DNA of 64,000 nucleotides from Cinnamomum chago (lineage: Eukaryota; Streptophyta; Magnoliopsida; Laurales; Lauraceae). Position 1 is the stretch's first letter. Each line of letters opens with the position of its first letter. The stretch spans positions 123,975,001 through 124,039,000 of the forward strand of contig CP142453.1 in assembly GCA_038049695.1 (NCBI GenBank). The letters are read 5' to 3'. This document shows, piece by piece, positions 1 through 10,899 of the stretch. Position numbers and translations under genes: made by a program. The notes under the pieces were generated by a model. The model was not told the origin of the DNA. It saw only the letters and a program-made list of their open reading frames with translations, and made no database searches.

Positions 1-1125
1 CACTTTTTGTTTCTTGACCCATCCATGTATCCTCATGGTTCTGTAAGAGACTGAACCAGTTATTGCATTAATAGAAATTTGCAAATCACCTTCTTGCTGC
101 AATTCACCTTCTTGTTCCAGGATAGGTTCTTCACTGTCCTCCTCCTGTATAGGTTCTTGAGCTGAGTCCTCTTGGTCCCCATCCAAAACATACAACTGTT
201 TTTTCTTACATTGGTGCCCTTTTGTGAATTTTTCATTACACTTGAAACACAGACCTTTTGCTTTCTTTTCCTCCAACTCTTTTGGTAATTCCCTGCGAAT
301 CGCAGGAAAAGAATTTGGCCTGAATGGCCCAAATGAAAAATTTTCTCCATTTCTTGATGGCAGTCTAGTCTTCTGGGTAATAGCTTCAATACTAAGCTCC
401 TGTAACTTGGCCAAACCAATGGCTTGCATGGTAGTTGTAGGTTTAAACATCAATACATTGGCCCTTATCTCCTTCTTCAACCCACTAATGAAACAACTAG
501 TAAAAAAATGTTCAGGTAGGCCTTAGGTTTTGTTAGCAAGAATCTCGAATTGTTCCTGATAATCCCTGACAATTGTTGTCTGTTTCAACTTCGTCAAGTC
601 ACCCACAGCATCTTCATATACATTAGAACCAAAACGAGAGACTAACCCATTTTTAAACAGATCCCAATTTACTAAAACATGTGTTTTCTCAAACCATTGA
701 TACCACTGCAAAGCCCTGTCTTCTAAATGCAAGATTGCCAATTTCACTTTATTATTATCTTCAACACAGTTATACTCAAAAAATCTTTCACATTTGTAAA
801 CCCAACCAGACGGATTTTCACCAAAAAATTTAGGAAAATCAATCTTGGCATACCTAGTTCCAAACCCAGGGAAGGGCTGAGATTGGGAAGACTCTGCTCC
901 AAAGTGATTTTCAGAACCTCCAGGTGCAGATTCGCGTTGCTTTCCATACACATGAGCCGCCATTTGATCATACTTGAAGGTGACTGCTGCCAGGAATTCC
1001 TTGATCTCTACCAGGTTGTTCTTGATTTCCGCCGTTTCTTTTGCTGAACTGATTTGTTGCTCTCTCAAAATCCGAAAGGAATCTTCGAGTTTCTTGAGAT
1101 CGTGACTCCTAGTCCCATCCGCCAT
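1..1125 (-). pseudogene. Gypsy gag(-protease) polyprotein, interrupted by an in-frame stop
   Basis: The product starts MADGTRSHDLKKLEDSF at 1125 and is the capsid precursor of the retrotransposon. A coiled-coil-like N-terminus (residues about 8-45) is followed by a Retrotrans_gag core around residues 90-200 (motif ALQWYQWF, then a region ending EILANKT). The frame meets a TAA at 523-525 after 200 codons, but the same frame stays open to the window edge and carries the rest of gag, including a zinc knuckle (CFKCNEKFTKGHQC, near 235-280) and an acidic linker leading to protease. One nonsense mutation therefore appears to break an otherwise continuous gag-pol frame. The start is the first ATG after the primer binding site. 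The copy is probably not functional. Confidence 0.85.
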
Positions 1126-1159
1126 TGCTAATTGATCTCTTCACAGGCCGAGAAAGGTC

Positions 1160-1173
1160 TTCTCTGATACCAA
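1160..1173 (-). other. Primer binding site, initiator tRNA-Met type
   Basis: Immediately inside the LTR the minus strand reads TTGGTATCAGAG, the standard plant primer binding site complementary to the 3' end of initiator tRNA-Met. It fixes the LTR/internal boundary. Confidence 0.9.
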
Positions 1174-1473
1174 TGTAAAGACTGGAAATGGAAGAAGAAG
1201 AATATAGAAGGAGAAAGAGTGAATTATTACTCTTATTCCAACCCAGAGAACTGATTACAAAACAATACCATGAATAGGCCAGAGTATCCCCTCCCTTACT
1301 TATACACAACCATCCAACGTCTAACTGCCTTAACAACCTCTAACTGCCTTAACAGAGTTACAAACAGAATTACAAAAGGCTTAACAACCTCTAACTGCCT
1401 TAACAGAGTTACAAACAGAATTACAAAAGGGAATAGCCTTCTCTAATAGACTCCAACTAAATTGTTCATAACA
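1174..1473 (-). repeat. 5' LTR of the Reina-like element
   Basis: Read on the minus strand the LTR starts TGTTATGAAC at 1473 and ends CTTTACA at 1174, giving the canonical TG...CA ends and a length of 300 bp. A TATA-like TATAAG lies at 1299-1304 on the minus strand. The upstream part contains a 51-bp tandem duplication (1329-1430). Confidence 0.85.
1329..1430. repeat. 51-bp tandem duplication inside the LTR
   Basis: Two adjacent, essentially identical 51-bp copies (1329-1379 and 1380-1430), with a shorter related start just before. They lie upstream of the LTR TATA-like box, where enhancer duplications are common in LTRs. Confidence 0.9.
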
Positions 1474-1782
1474 TAAAAAAGATCTGAGACTTAAAACCAA
1501 TCTTAGTAAGCTTCCACTCCAATTCCTAAACCACCCAAAACCTAATTAAATAAATTCCGGTTTCCGGAAAACAATGCAAGAACATAGAGAAACAAGCAAT
1601 AAGGGGGTTCAAGTGGATTCTCATAATCATCATCTAGTAATCTAATCTAATTCAACACAAACCCAGAGAAAGGATTACATTAGAAAACAAATAAAAAACA
1701 AGTAATAGACTAAATGAAAGATAAGAAACTAATGAAAGACATTATAACAGAAATCAAATTCAGACGCAATCAGTTCACTTAC

Positions 1783-2372
1783 ATAAGAATTGAATTTATC
1801 AATAACCGCCTGAGCATCTTTCCCAGAAACCATTGTTACAAAGCCAAACCCTCTTTTTCTACCACCCTTTTCCTTTATCATCTAAATTTCAAAAGAAAAC
1901 ATCATCACATCCAAAAGTTTTAAAATCCAAGCAAAACCCAAAACTGATATATATATATATATATAATAAAAAAAAAGGGAGAAATGAGAAGAAGGAGACG
2001 AATTACTTCAACATGTTTTACAACTCCACATTGGGAGAAGAGGTTGGTGATATCAGGTGCAGAGAAACTCCAAGGAAGATTGAAAACGAAGAGCTTTCGC
2101 CTCTTTTCTTCTTCTTCTTCTTGATTCTGACTTTGGGTCTCTTCCTGGGCATCTTCTTCTACTTGGACTACTTGCTCTGCTGCTGATGAGAAACGAAGAA
2201 GATGAAGCTTGCTGTTTGGAAATCGGGTTTGAGGGATGATGGGGTAATTGGGAGAAATAGAGAGGATAGAAAAGGGAATTCGGAGGTGAAGGGAGAGAGA
2301 TGGTTTGTGGGAGAAGAGGAAGGAGGAGGAAGAAAGAAAAGGAAAGCAGAGAGATGCAGCTGCCAATGTCAT
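1783..2372 (-). CDS. Chloroplast RNA-binding protein with RRM domain (first two exons; rest outside or displaced)
   Basis: Exon 1 is 2007-2372 and exon 2 is 1783-1881, joined in phase 0 across the intron 1882-2006 (GT at 2006, AG at 1883). Exon 1 starts MTLAAASLC and has a Ser/Leu-rich, acid-poor N-terminus of about 60 residues typical of a chloroplast transit peptide. A Glu/Gln-rich stretch (about 68-90) follows, then the start of an RRM with RNP2 KLFVFNLPW near residue 93. Exon 2 supplies RNP1 as RGFGFVTM and ends DKFNSY at a GTAAGT donor. The fold and order match the chloroplast 28-33 kDa ribonucleoprotein family, which binds and stabilises plastid mRNAs and usually has a second RRM. The remaining exons would lie left of 1783, but only about 300 bp of intron-like DNA separates exon 2 from a retrotransposon that runs off the window. 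Whether the gene still makes a full transcript is unknown. Confidence 0.85.
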
Positions 2373-3013
2373 GAGTAACGGCTAGGGAAATAGCATGTCT
2401 TTCTCCAGCTTCCTTCTCTATCCGAGAGATTTATGTGGATAGGATGAGATAGGAATTGTATCTTCGGTTCTTGATCCAGTGGGTCCCATCTATCTATGGC
2501 TGGATTGTTACAACGTAGGGTCCACTCACATCCATGTCCTGCTCTACCTACCCAACAAGCACTTGCTGAAATCCAAATGTAGAGTATACAAACTTAACCA
2601 AGCAGTCACTACGCCTGCCAATGGAACTCCCCGGGCTTGTCCTTGTCTAATTCCGTCCGGAATATTGGATGGATTTGCCGGATATTGTCCGATCTCGGTT
2701 TTAAATTGAGCGGGCCTACGTTAAATCCTACCCAATATTGGCTTAGGATGGGCTCGGGCCGGGCCGGAGCTTTGCCATTTTCATCAATGGAGAGACATCT
2801 TTTTTCTTTTTATTGGGTGAAACTCTATTAATAAAGATGATAATGATGACTGGATAAGGGGTGGACCAAATTTCAGCTTGATCAAATTTCAAAATGTCTA
2901 GATACTAGATAATAGATATTAAGTCTTCAAAGTGAAGAGTGATATATCTATCAAGTTCACTGCCAATCATGGTGTGGATTTTTGGTGTGGAGTGGGAAGT
3001 GATTGAATTAATG
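2373..3013. other. 5' flank of the RRM gene and intergenic DNA
   Basis: No gene seen. The first part is the presumptive promoter of the minus-strand RRM gene. At 2633-2780 there is a GC-rich stretch with repeated gggccgg words, echoed at 3800-3990 on the other side of the hAT element; this could be an older hAT-type repeat, but I could not define its ends. Confidence 0.5.
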
Positions 3014-3021
3014 AGAAATAG

Positions 3022-3719
3022 TAGTGCTGCACAAAAAATCCGGTATCACCGTAAAACCGAACCGAATCGACCGAACCAGGCGGTTCGAATCGGTTTATAG
3101 TGGATTAGGTTCGGTTAAAGATTTGAAATTAATAAAAACCGCTTACATTGGTTGGTTATTGGTTTGAGCCCACAGTTAACCACTTAAACCGAACCGACCG
3201 TATGTGGTAACTTAAGTATTGTTTTTTTTACTATTTTAACCTTAGGGTTTCATTTTTTACTACTTTCATATTTAAAGTCGACAACTCCATTCTCACATGA
3301 ACTCAATTGTCAGCACTACCTCAGAGGGTATCATGTGGAATGAATGTTTCACTGCAAGCTGGTTATGGTTTTTTTTTTTTTTTTTTTTTTTTGTGCGCGC
3401 TTGTGTTTAGTTCAAACTCCTTTTTTGGAGTAGAATTATTTTTTATATGTATTTAGTCCAGTATGATTGTTAGATTTTTATGTTTGCACCAAACATTGGA
3501 ATAAATGCAAAGGACGGGGTATCATCATTTTGAAATTTCCAATGTCTAATAAAAAATAAAAAATAAACGGTTTAACCGACCGAACCGTTTGGTTTGGTTC
3601 GGTTCGGTTTAAGCCCTCTCCATCGGTCGGATTGGATCAGTTAATTAAAAAACCGACAGGTTCGGTTTGGTTGTTGGTTTTAGTGTTAAACCGATACGAA
3701 CCGCCCATGTGCAACACTA
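3022..3719. mobile_element. Non-autonomous hAT element with 8-bp TSD
   Basis: The 698-bp element has terminal inverted repeats TAGTGCTGCACA (left) and TAGTGTTGCACA (right, inverted), 11 of 12 matching. It is flanked by a perfect 8-bp duplication, agaaatag, at 3014-3021 and 3720-3727. Eight-bp duplications and a TA-G-starting TIR of this type are diagnostic of the hAT superfamily. The subterminal regions are packed with AACCGAACCG-type words on the left and their complements on the right, making long imperfect subterminal inverted repeats. No transposase frame is present; a 20-bp-plus T run lies at 3369-3392. Confidence 0.93.
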
Positions 3720-3727
3720 AGAAATAG

Positions 3728-5235
3728 GGGAGGGAAGAGACATTTTAGGGAGAGTTTTTGGAGGGTTCCCATTGAAATATATAAAAATTAGTAAAATAAC
3801 ATTGCCGCCTAGCCGGGCCGGGCCTGAACGGGCTGGGCGTGCTCTGCCCATTCCCAGTCCCATTTTGACCAGACTTTCAAATAATTGTTCAAGGCTAGCC
3901 CGCTGGGCTCAATTTCTTTTAAAAGCCCTATGTTTTCAAACTTGAGATGGGCCGACCCGGGTACCCATTTCAACGGGCTAAATTGACAAGCCTATCACTC
4001 ACTAGCCTTCACCGATATTGTATTTTAGTCTCATGAATGCTAAAGAGAGAAGATTAGGGCTTAGGTAATATTTTTAATCTCAAAGGTGAGAAGATAGTGA
4101 CAACCCCAAAAATGGTAACCCTAATTTTTCAGATATGGTGAGAATATTGTTATATTTGCACTGTATACATGGAGAAACTGCCCAGCCACATCAATCTTGC
4201 AATCAATCTCTTGTCTCGCTTATTTATTTGCTACATTGTGATTGGTTGCATTCACAACACTTAAAATCCATATCAATCAATAGGTCGGAGGACTTGCATT
4301 TTAGACAAGGGTTGGCCAAATACTACTTTAACCTAGTTAGATGAATATATCAAATGATACGTGTGGGAGGTTTAGATTGATTATAGATGACCAATTAGGT
4401 GAGTCCTACTATATATACGGTGTTAGTCGTTATCTGTGCATGGAAGTTGTCACCGGTTTAGCACGTGCAAATGAGTAGATGGGCCCACTAATGGACTCAA
4501 CAAATATTTGGATCTTAACATGACCTCTTGATTAAGTAATGGGCCTAGAATCTAATCATATATAGAGCTGATGTTGACCATTGATTGAACAAATGCCTTG
4601 GGGTGAAATCAACTCTATTTTTTGGAGTTGGAGTTGGAGTTGTGGTTTAATCCAACAGCGAGGGTTTTCAAGCTTATCACCTATCAACTTCTGTAGGTTC
4701 AGATTCAAGAATCTGTCATAATTAAAATGGGTCCATATGCTTAGATTTGATAATCTTATTGAAAGGTTGAGGGTATCTAATCATTACTCAAAATAAATAA
4801 ATAAATAAATAAATGATGACGATAATGACCATGATGAGATATGACCCATTAATTAAGTGTAACCTAGTCCCAGTCCAGAATATAATTAGAAAATAGTCAT
4901 TTACATAAGAAAGTGAAGTAGTTGGAGAGAGGTGAAAGGTAGAAGATAGAAGGAGGTGTAAACCCTTCAGCAAAGACATCAAATACTTTTATTGGTGATG
5001 AGATAGGAGAGGATGATGAAGTATTTATCATCAAATGTGAGAAAAATGAAAGTTTCATGCCTTCATTCATTTATCACTGTTCACCCCATACCAATTTCAT
5101 TTTTCCTTGTCTACCATAAGAAAATGGGCATAGGATGGAGCAGAGAAAGAATGCAGTTCTATAAGAATATTCTTCTGTATGATTTTCATTTAATATATAT
5201 GTGGCCCCTTTTTTATTGATCCAAGCCATTCACCT
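3728..5235. other. Intergenic DNA without recognisable genes
   Basis: Nothing gene-like is seen. A short (aaat)n microsatellite lies at 4792-4814. The segment 3800-3990 is rich in gggcc/ggcccg words resembling decayed hAT-type repeat. Confidence 0.6.
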
Positions 5236-6069
5236 TGTAAGTGCAAAAAATATACTCACAATATTAGGATGCCTTCAAGGACTTACTCAAAGTACCGGAG
5301 AAGTAGCTGCGACCTAGTGAACCTGAAAGGGGAGAAGAGAGCGGTCAGAAGACCCTGGCTGCGGGCAGCACAGGGCTCTCCGATGCTTAAGTTAGTAGTT
5401 GATCGGAGAAGAAAGGGAGGTGTCTGGTTGCATGTATTAGGAATGCATACCTCTTTCTTTGGTGATTCTTTACCTTATATGAGAAAGTCCCCTCGTTTCT
5501 CTTTGATTGGGCCCAGTGATCTGATTGTTGGAGTCCTATCAGCCCATAGAGTCATTAATGAAGGTCCATCATAGCCCACACTGCATTTAATGAAGGTCCG
5601 ATCAGTCCATACGGCATTGATTGCTAGTCACATTGGCCCTGATCTTCTTCTGATTTGTTAGCGGCTGAAATCCTATCGGTTCCCCTCTCGGGCCCTGTCC
5701 AAATATGGCTGCAGCCGTTAGATGTGGCCTTGCCAGGGATTTGGTGGGGATGAACGGCTGTGACGACATATCTGTCTTGTCAGCGCGTGCTTACATCCCG
5801 CCGCGTGTCCTGTATGGGACGTGGCTGTCAGGCCCTGCCTTGGTTGGGTGGCCGGTGGCGCCTCCACAGCACAGCCGAGACCGAGGTGGTCATGGCAGTA
5901 TAGCCGAAGTGAGACCAGCTGATAATAACCGAAACCGATAATAGAATTGCCGAAGCCGAGGTGGTGTAGGAATGAGCTAGCGAATCGGTCCGTGCCAGCG
6001 GCCGAGACCCTGCCGGATGCTTTTGCCGAGATTAGGATACGCCTTATTATTTGGGGGCGTTCCCATACA
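5236..6069 (-). repeat. Solo LTR related to the Tat element's LTR
   Basis: On the plus strand it starts TGTAAGTGCAAAAAAT and ends CCCATACA, so on the minus strand it is a TG...CA LTR of about 834 bp. Several blocks are recognisably the reverse complement of the Tat LTRs at 12847-13696 and 22961-23807, notably around 5340-5385 (the block containing gggcagcacagggctctc) and the terminal 40 bp at 5236-5275. No internal retrotransposon sequence adjoins it. The flanking pentamers (cacct and atact) do not match, so this is either a solo LTR from recombination between elements or a rearranged remnant. Confidence 0.75.
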
Positions 6070-6371
6070 ATACTAGCTCAAGTGGTACCAGGAGTCACCC
6101 AGATTTTCTCTTAAGGGAGAGGTCTCGGGTTCGACCTCCTGGGGAGGCCCCTTCCCACGGTTACGCCCACGGGCAACGATACCTGGGAGGGACAAATGCA
6201 TGATTAAGGGATACGCCCCTGAAGTGTATACAATAGGCCCGGGGCCCTGGGCCCCTCCTATCCCCTGTGGGGGGGTTGGGTTTCCAGTCCCCTACACACC
6301 TCATATGCCTCCCACTTAGTTGGCATCGCTCTAAATTTGACATTAGCCAAAATTATACAAACAGTTAGATT
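6070..6371 (+). mobile_element. tRNA-derived SINE-like element
   Basis: A box A-like TAGCTCAAGTGG at 6074-6085 is followed 42 bp later by a box B-like GGTTCGACC at 6128-6136, the RNA polymerase III internal promoter arrangement of tRNA-derived SINEs. The word caatactag occurs at 6068-6076 and again at 6372-6380, which could be a target duplication, although the left copy overlaps box A by one codon-length and so is not clean. The 3' limit is approximate. Confidence 0.55.
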
Positions 6372-6941
6372 CAATACTAGGAAAAAAAAGAAAATTAAAT
6401 TAAACATTAGTTTCCATTTTTATATAAATTAATCAATCCAACAGAGTACATCACTTAGAACTTTTATAAAATTTGGGCCGCTGGCCTGTTCACTTGGGGC
6501 AGGCGGCCTTGTATAATATGTATGGCTTGGATGAGTCAAAAGTGGGTCACACAGAATCTCAGTAGAGGTCATTGGCACGAAAACCCCCATGTAGAGGCCA
6601 ATCATTTCCATACATGGTGTGGCAGGCTTTATTGTATACAATGATCTCTAAACCAAAGATGCCACAAAAAGAATCCAATACCAAGTTCGTCTAAGGAAAG
6701 AATCAAACCGAAGAGACTGGATTGGATATGAGATGAAGGTAAAATTAAATTGAAATAAAGCACCATCGATCCCCCTCCCAATCTTATTCTATCAGAACAA
6801 CAAAGGTAAAGTGGCAAAGAAAAGCAGCAGCACCATCAAGCTATCCTTCACCTCAGATGCCACATTTCTTATGCAACAAACAAACAAGAGCCAAATCCAT
6901 TGTTACAGCAGGTCCTTTGAATTTCCAAAGCCAAGGCCAAG
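6372..6941. other. Upstream flank of the tetraspanin gene
   Basis: No other gene is seen. Purine-rich DNA at 6780-6935 immediately before the start codon is probably the 5' untranslated leader of the tetraspanin. No confident TATA box was identified. Confidence 0.5.
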
Positions 6942-8192
6942 ATGCCCATAAGCAACAATGTCATTGGAGCTATCAACTTGGTGGCCATGCTTCTTTCCAT
7001 TCCAATCATCGCCGCCGGAATTTGGCTTGCTTCTGAGCCCGACAACGGATGTGTTGCAATCCTACAGTGGCCTGTTATTATCATCGGGATCTTGGTTTTG
7101 GTAGTGGCGCTAGCCGGCTTCGTAGGCGCATTCTGGAGAATCCCATGGCTTCTCCTCTTCTACCTTGCTGCCATGCTCATTCTCATTATCCTGCTTGCCA
7201 TTTTGGTGGTTTTTGCATATATGGTCACTAACAGGGGATCTGGTCGTGCTGTGCCTGGTAGGAGCTACTCAGAATACCATCTGGAGGACTATTCGGGGTG
7301 GCTACGCCGAAGGGTGCAAGGTCCTTTCAAGTGGCATAGGATCAAGAACTGTCTCATGTCTGCAAGCACCTGCTCTCAAATGAACCAGACCTATCCATCC
7401 GCAGAATTTTTCTTCAATGCACCTATTACCCCTTTACAGGTAATCTTTACAATTAGAAACATTCATGTTGCATTTCTTATTCCTATGTACAAATGGTTTT
7501 TCATATTATTACTTGTGTGTGGTGGTAAGGTTTCGCTTTCAACCATTAAATTCTAGAAACAGATGTAACAACAATCATACAATGGTTTTGGTGTTACAGG
7601 GGTACATTATAAAATCTACCTGTTAAAGATGTGGTAATTTGGCATTGAAATTTTTTCTTATTACATCAAAGATATGTTTCATCATCATTATTAAAGCCTT
7701 ATCCGATTTAATTAGGGTTAGTTTTAATCTAATTAAAACCGTTTTCATTATCAAACTTATGCTTATCAAACATTAATTGTAAGTTTGTGTTTCATAAACA
7801 TTGCGAGTGAAAATCTTATCAATTTGACATATTGCTACTTGACATGTGAGTGTGACCCTTTTTTCCTTCCTTCCTCACAGTCAGGATGCTGTAAACCGCC
7901 GACGTTGTGTGGGTACACCTTTGTGAATCCAACCTACTGGATCAGCCCGATAAGCACCGGCGCCGACGTGGATTGTGTTCGGTGGAGCAACGACCATACA
8001 CAGCTGTGCTATGCATGCAACTCATGCAAGGCGGGTCTGCTGGCCAATTTGAGGAGAGAATGGAGGAAGGCAGATCTCATTCTAGTGTTGACACTGGTTG
8101 CTCTTATAGTAGTTTACTTGATTGGATGTTCTGCCTTCAGGAATGCCAAGACAGAAGATCTCTTCCGCAGATACAAGCAAGGCTACACATAA
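6942..8192 (+). CDS. TRN2 (TET1): Tetraspanin, TORNADO2/TET1-type
   Basis: Exons 6942-7439 and 7881-8192 join in phase 0 across a 441-bp GT-AG intron to give 269 residues, the usual length of the TET1 group. The protein begins MPISNNVIGAINLV. It has three membrane segments near residues 8-30, 42-66 and 70-97, a large extracellular loop of about 125 residues, and a fourth segment near 230-250. The plant tetraspanin signature GCCKPP is at 168-173, directly after the splice junction, followed by the conserved Cys pairs of the loop. The tail FRNAKTEDLFRRYKQGYT is characteristic of plant tetraspanins. The N-terminus and the motif SGWLRRRVQ resemble Arabidopsis TORNADO2, a plasma-membrane organiser needed for leaf symmetry and root patterning. 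Orthology is inferred from recalled family sequence, not from a tree. The gene looks intact. Confidence 0.93.
7440..7880 (+). other. Intron of the tetraspanin gene
   Basis: Starts GTAATC and ends TTCCTCACAG after a T-rich tract. Its position directly before the codons for the GCCKPP motif matches the conserved single-intron layout of plant tetraspanin genes. Confidence 0.9.
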
Positions 8193-9593
8193 CAAAAACA
8201 TCTCTATTCAATTTCAGAAAGAGTAAAAAAAAAAAAAAAAAAAAACCAACCAATATTTTCCATGGATGGAGGGAACAACTTCAAGTTCAAATGAACAAAT
8301 TCAAACTAAGAGAGGAAGAATGGGTAATGGGATTAATCGAGAAAGATCTCCTTTTCTTGTTCTAAGATTATGATCTGATTCGCGTATTTTGATATTAGAA
8401 TAATTATTTCTTATATAATCCATGTCATGTTTCCTTGGATTGTAACTTGTAAGCAAGTTGTTTGAATGGAATTTGGATTTTAGGACTCATGTATGGATTA
8501 TGGAATAAAGTAAGACATGTGAGAGATAGCAACTAGCAACACCCTACACATGCAGACATGATTTCGGAGAACCGAAAGTAAAGTGCTTTGGGTTTAAAAG
8601 AAAGTAGGGATAGCTTGGCCTTGAAATTAAAGGTGGTAACTTGGTATTGGCTTTCTTCAGAAAAGTTCAGATGAAAGAAATACATGAGAAATGTTAGTTC
8701 TTCTCTTGAGTTCGCATTTGCATTTGCATTTGCATTTGCATTGATCTCATATCAACAAGAAAAATGAGCAAAAAATGGATGAACAAATTTTTTCAATGGG
8801 CGGAATCAAGGATGAACAAATATATCCGACTCCCATTGAGAAAGTTCTGGCAAGAGCATAGCTTTTTGGCAAGGACAGTCAATGGGTCACAGCATGTTAG
8901 GATCCATGGGCCCAGTAAGGATTGTAGGACCTGAATTGAGGTAATGGGAGGCCCCAGCCTAATTAAAGAAAAAGTTCTATACAACTCTCAAGTTCCATCC
9001 GGGCCCTTAAAATAAATCACCTTTTCAACTCTCTTATCTATGTGTGATAATTTCCATACACTATGACACTAAAGGGTCTGACCCCATGTCAAGTGTCTAA
9101 TAAGGTATAAATGTTAAACCTTAAATATGAGTACAAGGCATAGCCTATTTGTCCCATTGGGCTTCTCAATCCACTATTCTGATATACAAAGATGAATAGG
9201 TCAGGCTGCACCTACTTTTGAAGAATTGGTAATGGGGAATTTTCACCCACATGAATTTCGGCTGTCGAGAAAGACTTTCAACAGAGTCTTTACTTATGGG
9301 TTTTGGTTTCGTAGACTGCTCAGATTAAAAATCCTGCACCATCTCGTGTGGGACTCATGCGGGTAAAAATTAAATGCCTATCCAACCTCAACAGTTTATA
9401 ACAGCCAAAGTGGGGCCCACTAGAAGCCTAATTTGAAAAAAAAAAAAAAAAAACGATGAATATGAATGAAGCTTCATCAGCCAAAAAAAAAAAAAGGAAA
9501 ATGAAAAGAATATGAATGAAGCTTCATTCGCAAAGAGCCCAGTTATCCTGGATGTTCATGAATCAGGGCCAGGTTGCACTCCTTTGGTTTTGT
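8193..9593. other. 3' flank and intergenic DNA
   Basis: The 3' untranslated region of the tetraspanin probably reaches about 8500 (poly-A tract at 8226-8244 and several AATAAA-like words to about 8510). A (gcattt)5 microsatellite lies at 8714-8743. At 9430-9530 two poly-A runs each precede a copy of atgaatgaagcttcat, a small direct repeat containing a HindIII-type palindrome. No gene is seen. Confidence 0.55.
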
Positions 9594-10257
9594 TAGGGAT
9601 GCAAATGGGTTGAATTTGGATTGGAACTATGGCAGACCCAGACTTAGATCCATCTTCATAGATCCAGATCCAAATCCAAATCCAGATCCAACGCGGAACC
9701 TATGTGTTGGATTCAGATTCAGCATGGAATTCGAAATAACATGTGGAACGCATTAATACAATCTGATAAAAGGGTTTCAAAATATATATATATATATTTT
9801 AAATGTACAAGTGTAAATAATTAAAGTTGAGTAGATCCTCAATCAGTGCTATTACTCAAGCTATGTAGGCCCATAAATATGTTATTAATATAGGGATGCT
9901 ATTTGCTTGGATTCAAATCCTCAAGTCAGAATATATAAGGTTCTGGGCCTGGAATGATTTAGATCCAGCCTGGATCCAAATTTCTCCAGATCATTAAAAA
10001 AAAAGTCCCATACCTATTTTGTTTGGAATTTGGATACTTTTGCGACCCATTTGCAAAACAGAACCACTTTGTCTGGTTGCAAGCATCTTTGTATCAGAAT
10101 ACCTTTTGTCTAGAATTCCTGATGGCAATAGGCTGTTTCTGAAAATTCTGAGTTTCTTGTTTGATTGAGTTTGGATTTTGAACATTTACCATGATGGCCA
10201 TGCGAAAAAAACCACTTGGCCTTGAGCATTGTGAGATTCTACTCATGGGGCGAACAT
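9594..10257. repeat. Possible decayed hAT-type repeat
   Basis: A hAT-like terminus TAGGGATGCAAATGGG begins at about 9594, followed by many 'gatccagatccaaat' type words on both strands up to about 9990. A plausible right terminus was not found, so boundaries are open. The same terminus-like word recurs near 38857 and, inverted, near 47561. Confidence 0.35.
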
Positions 10258-10260
10258 TTA

Positions 10261-10629
10261 CCCTCTGTTTGGGAAGAGGGTAAAATGAGGGGAAGGATAA
10301 AAAAGAGGGAAAGGTGGAAATTTGAGGGTGTTTGAGAAGGGAGGAGGGAAAATAGGGGTAAAATTTGTATGGGGCCCACCTTAAAACTTTCCCTTCAAAA
10401 AATGGGGGAAAAGTATGAGGGAAAGAGGGGAATCTTTGTCATTTTACTAAACTGCCATTTTTACTTTTTCACAAAGTAAGGATAAATTAGTAATTTTCTC
10501 TCTACCTCACAAACAAACAAAATCCTATTTTTTCACTTTTCCTTCCCCTACTTTTTCACTATCCAAATAAGAGGATGTAAAATTAATTTCTCCTCCATTT
10601 CCCTTCCCTTCCCTCTCCCAAACATAGGA
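10261..10629. mobile_element. Tourist-type MITE (PIF/Harbinger), TSD tta
   Basis: The 369-bp element has termini CCCTCTGTTTGGGAAGAGGG on the left and TCCTATGTTTGGGAGAGGG (inverted) on the right. Both contain the TGTTTGG core found in many Tourist elements. It is flanked by tta at 10258-10260 and 10630-10632, the 3-bp target preference of PIF/Harbinger. No coding capacity is seen. The subterminal DNA is strand-asymmetric: G-rich on the left, C/T-rich on the right. Confidence 0.8.
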
Positions 10630-10839
10630 TTAAAATTCTCCAAATGCTCTAGACAATGCTTCCAACCAAATGGACTCTGCATTGCATCAGGTACTTATTT
10701 ATTACTTGTTTAACCTGTTCAGGCAAGGGTTTCCAAACTTTTAGAGTAAGATGAAAACGGGTTAGGTTTGGGTCGGGTCCAGTGCTCACCAACCCACACC
10801 CTGATTGGGTCCGCATACCCGAACTTCTTCCATAACTAC

Positions 10840-10899
10840 ATGACCTCCACCGTTACCATCAAAACGAGGAGGAAGAAGGAGGCGGCGGCCACAGCCCAG
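10840..10899 (+). CDS. Possible first exon of an unrecognised gene
   Basis: An ATG at 10840 opens 20 codons rich in Lys/Arg then Ala (MTSTVTIKTRRKKEAAATAQ), ending at CAG followed by a GTACAA donor-like site at 10900. I do not recognise the protein. It is listed because the next candidate exon (11244-11435) starts in the matching phase. Evidence is limited to open frame and splice-like borders, so this may be chance. Confidence 0.3.

Larger units (their letters stand above)
1..1473 (-). mobile_element. Ty3/gypsy retrotransposon, Reina-like chromovirus, 5' part only
   Basis: This is the 5' end of an LTR retrotransposon read on the minus strand: a 300-bp LTR, a primer binding site matching initiator tRNA-Met, then gag running off the left edge. 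The zinc knuckle with spacing C-x2-C-x4-G-H-x-C and the short LTR fit plant chromoviruses such as Reina; the lineage call is inference because pol is outside the window. The element lies just downstream of exon 2 of a chloroplast RRM gene and in the same orientation, so it probably sits in intron 2 of that gene. The base run taaaa follows the LTR at 1474-1478 and could be one copy of the target duplication; the other copy is outside the window. Confidence 0.85.

Noticed and set aside
1920..2006. C-terminal extension of the RRM protein to the stop at 1920
   Set aside because: It is read-through of intron 1; the correct RRM continuation with RNP1 is found in exon 2 at 1783-1881.
7440..7556. Tetraspanin ending at 7556
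   Set aside because: This is intron read-through; the GCCKPP-containing exon begins at 7881 after a good acceptor.
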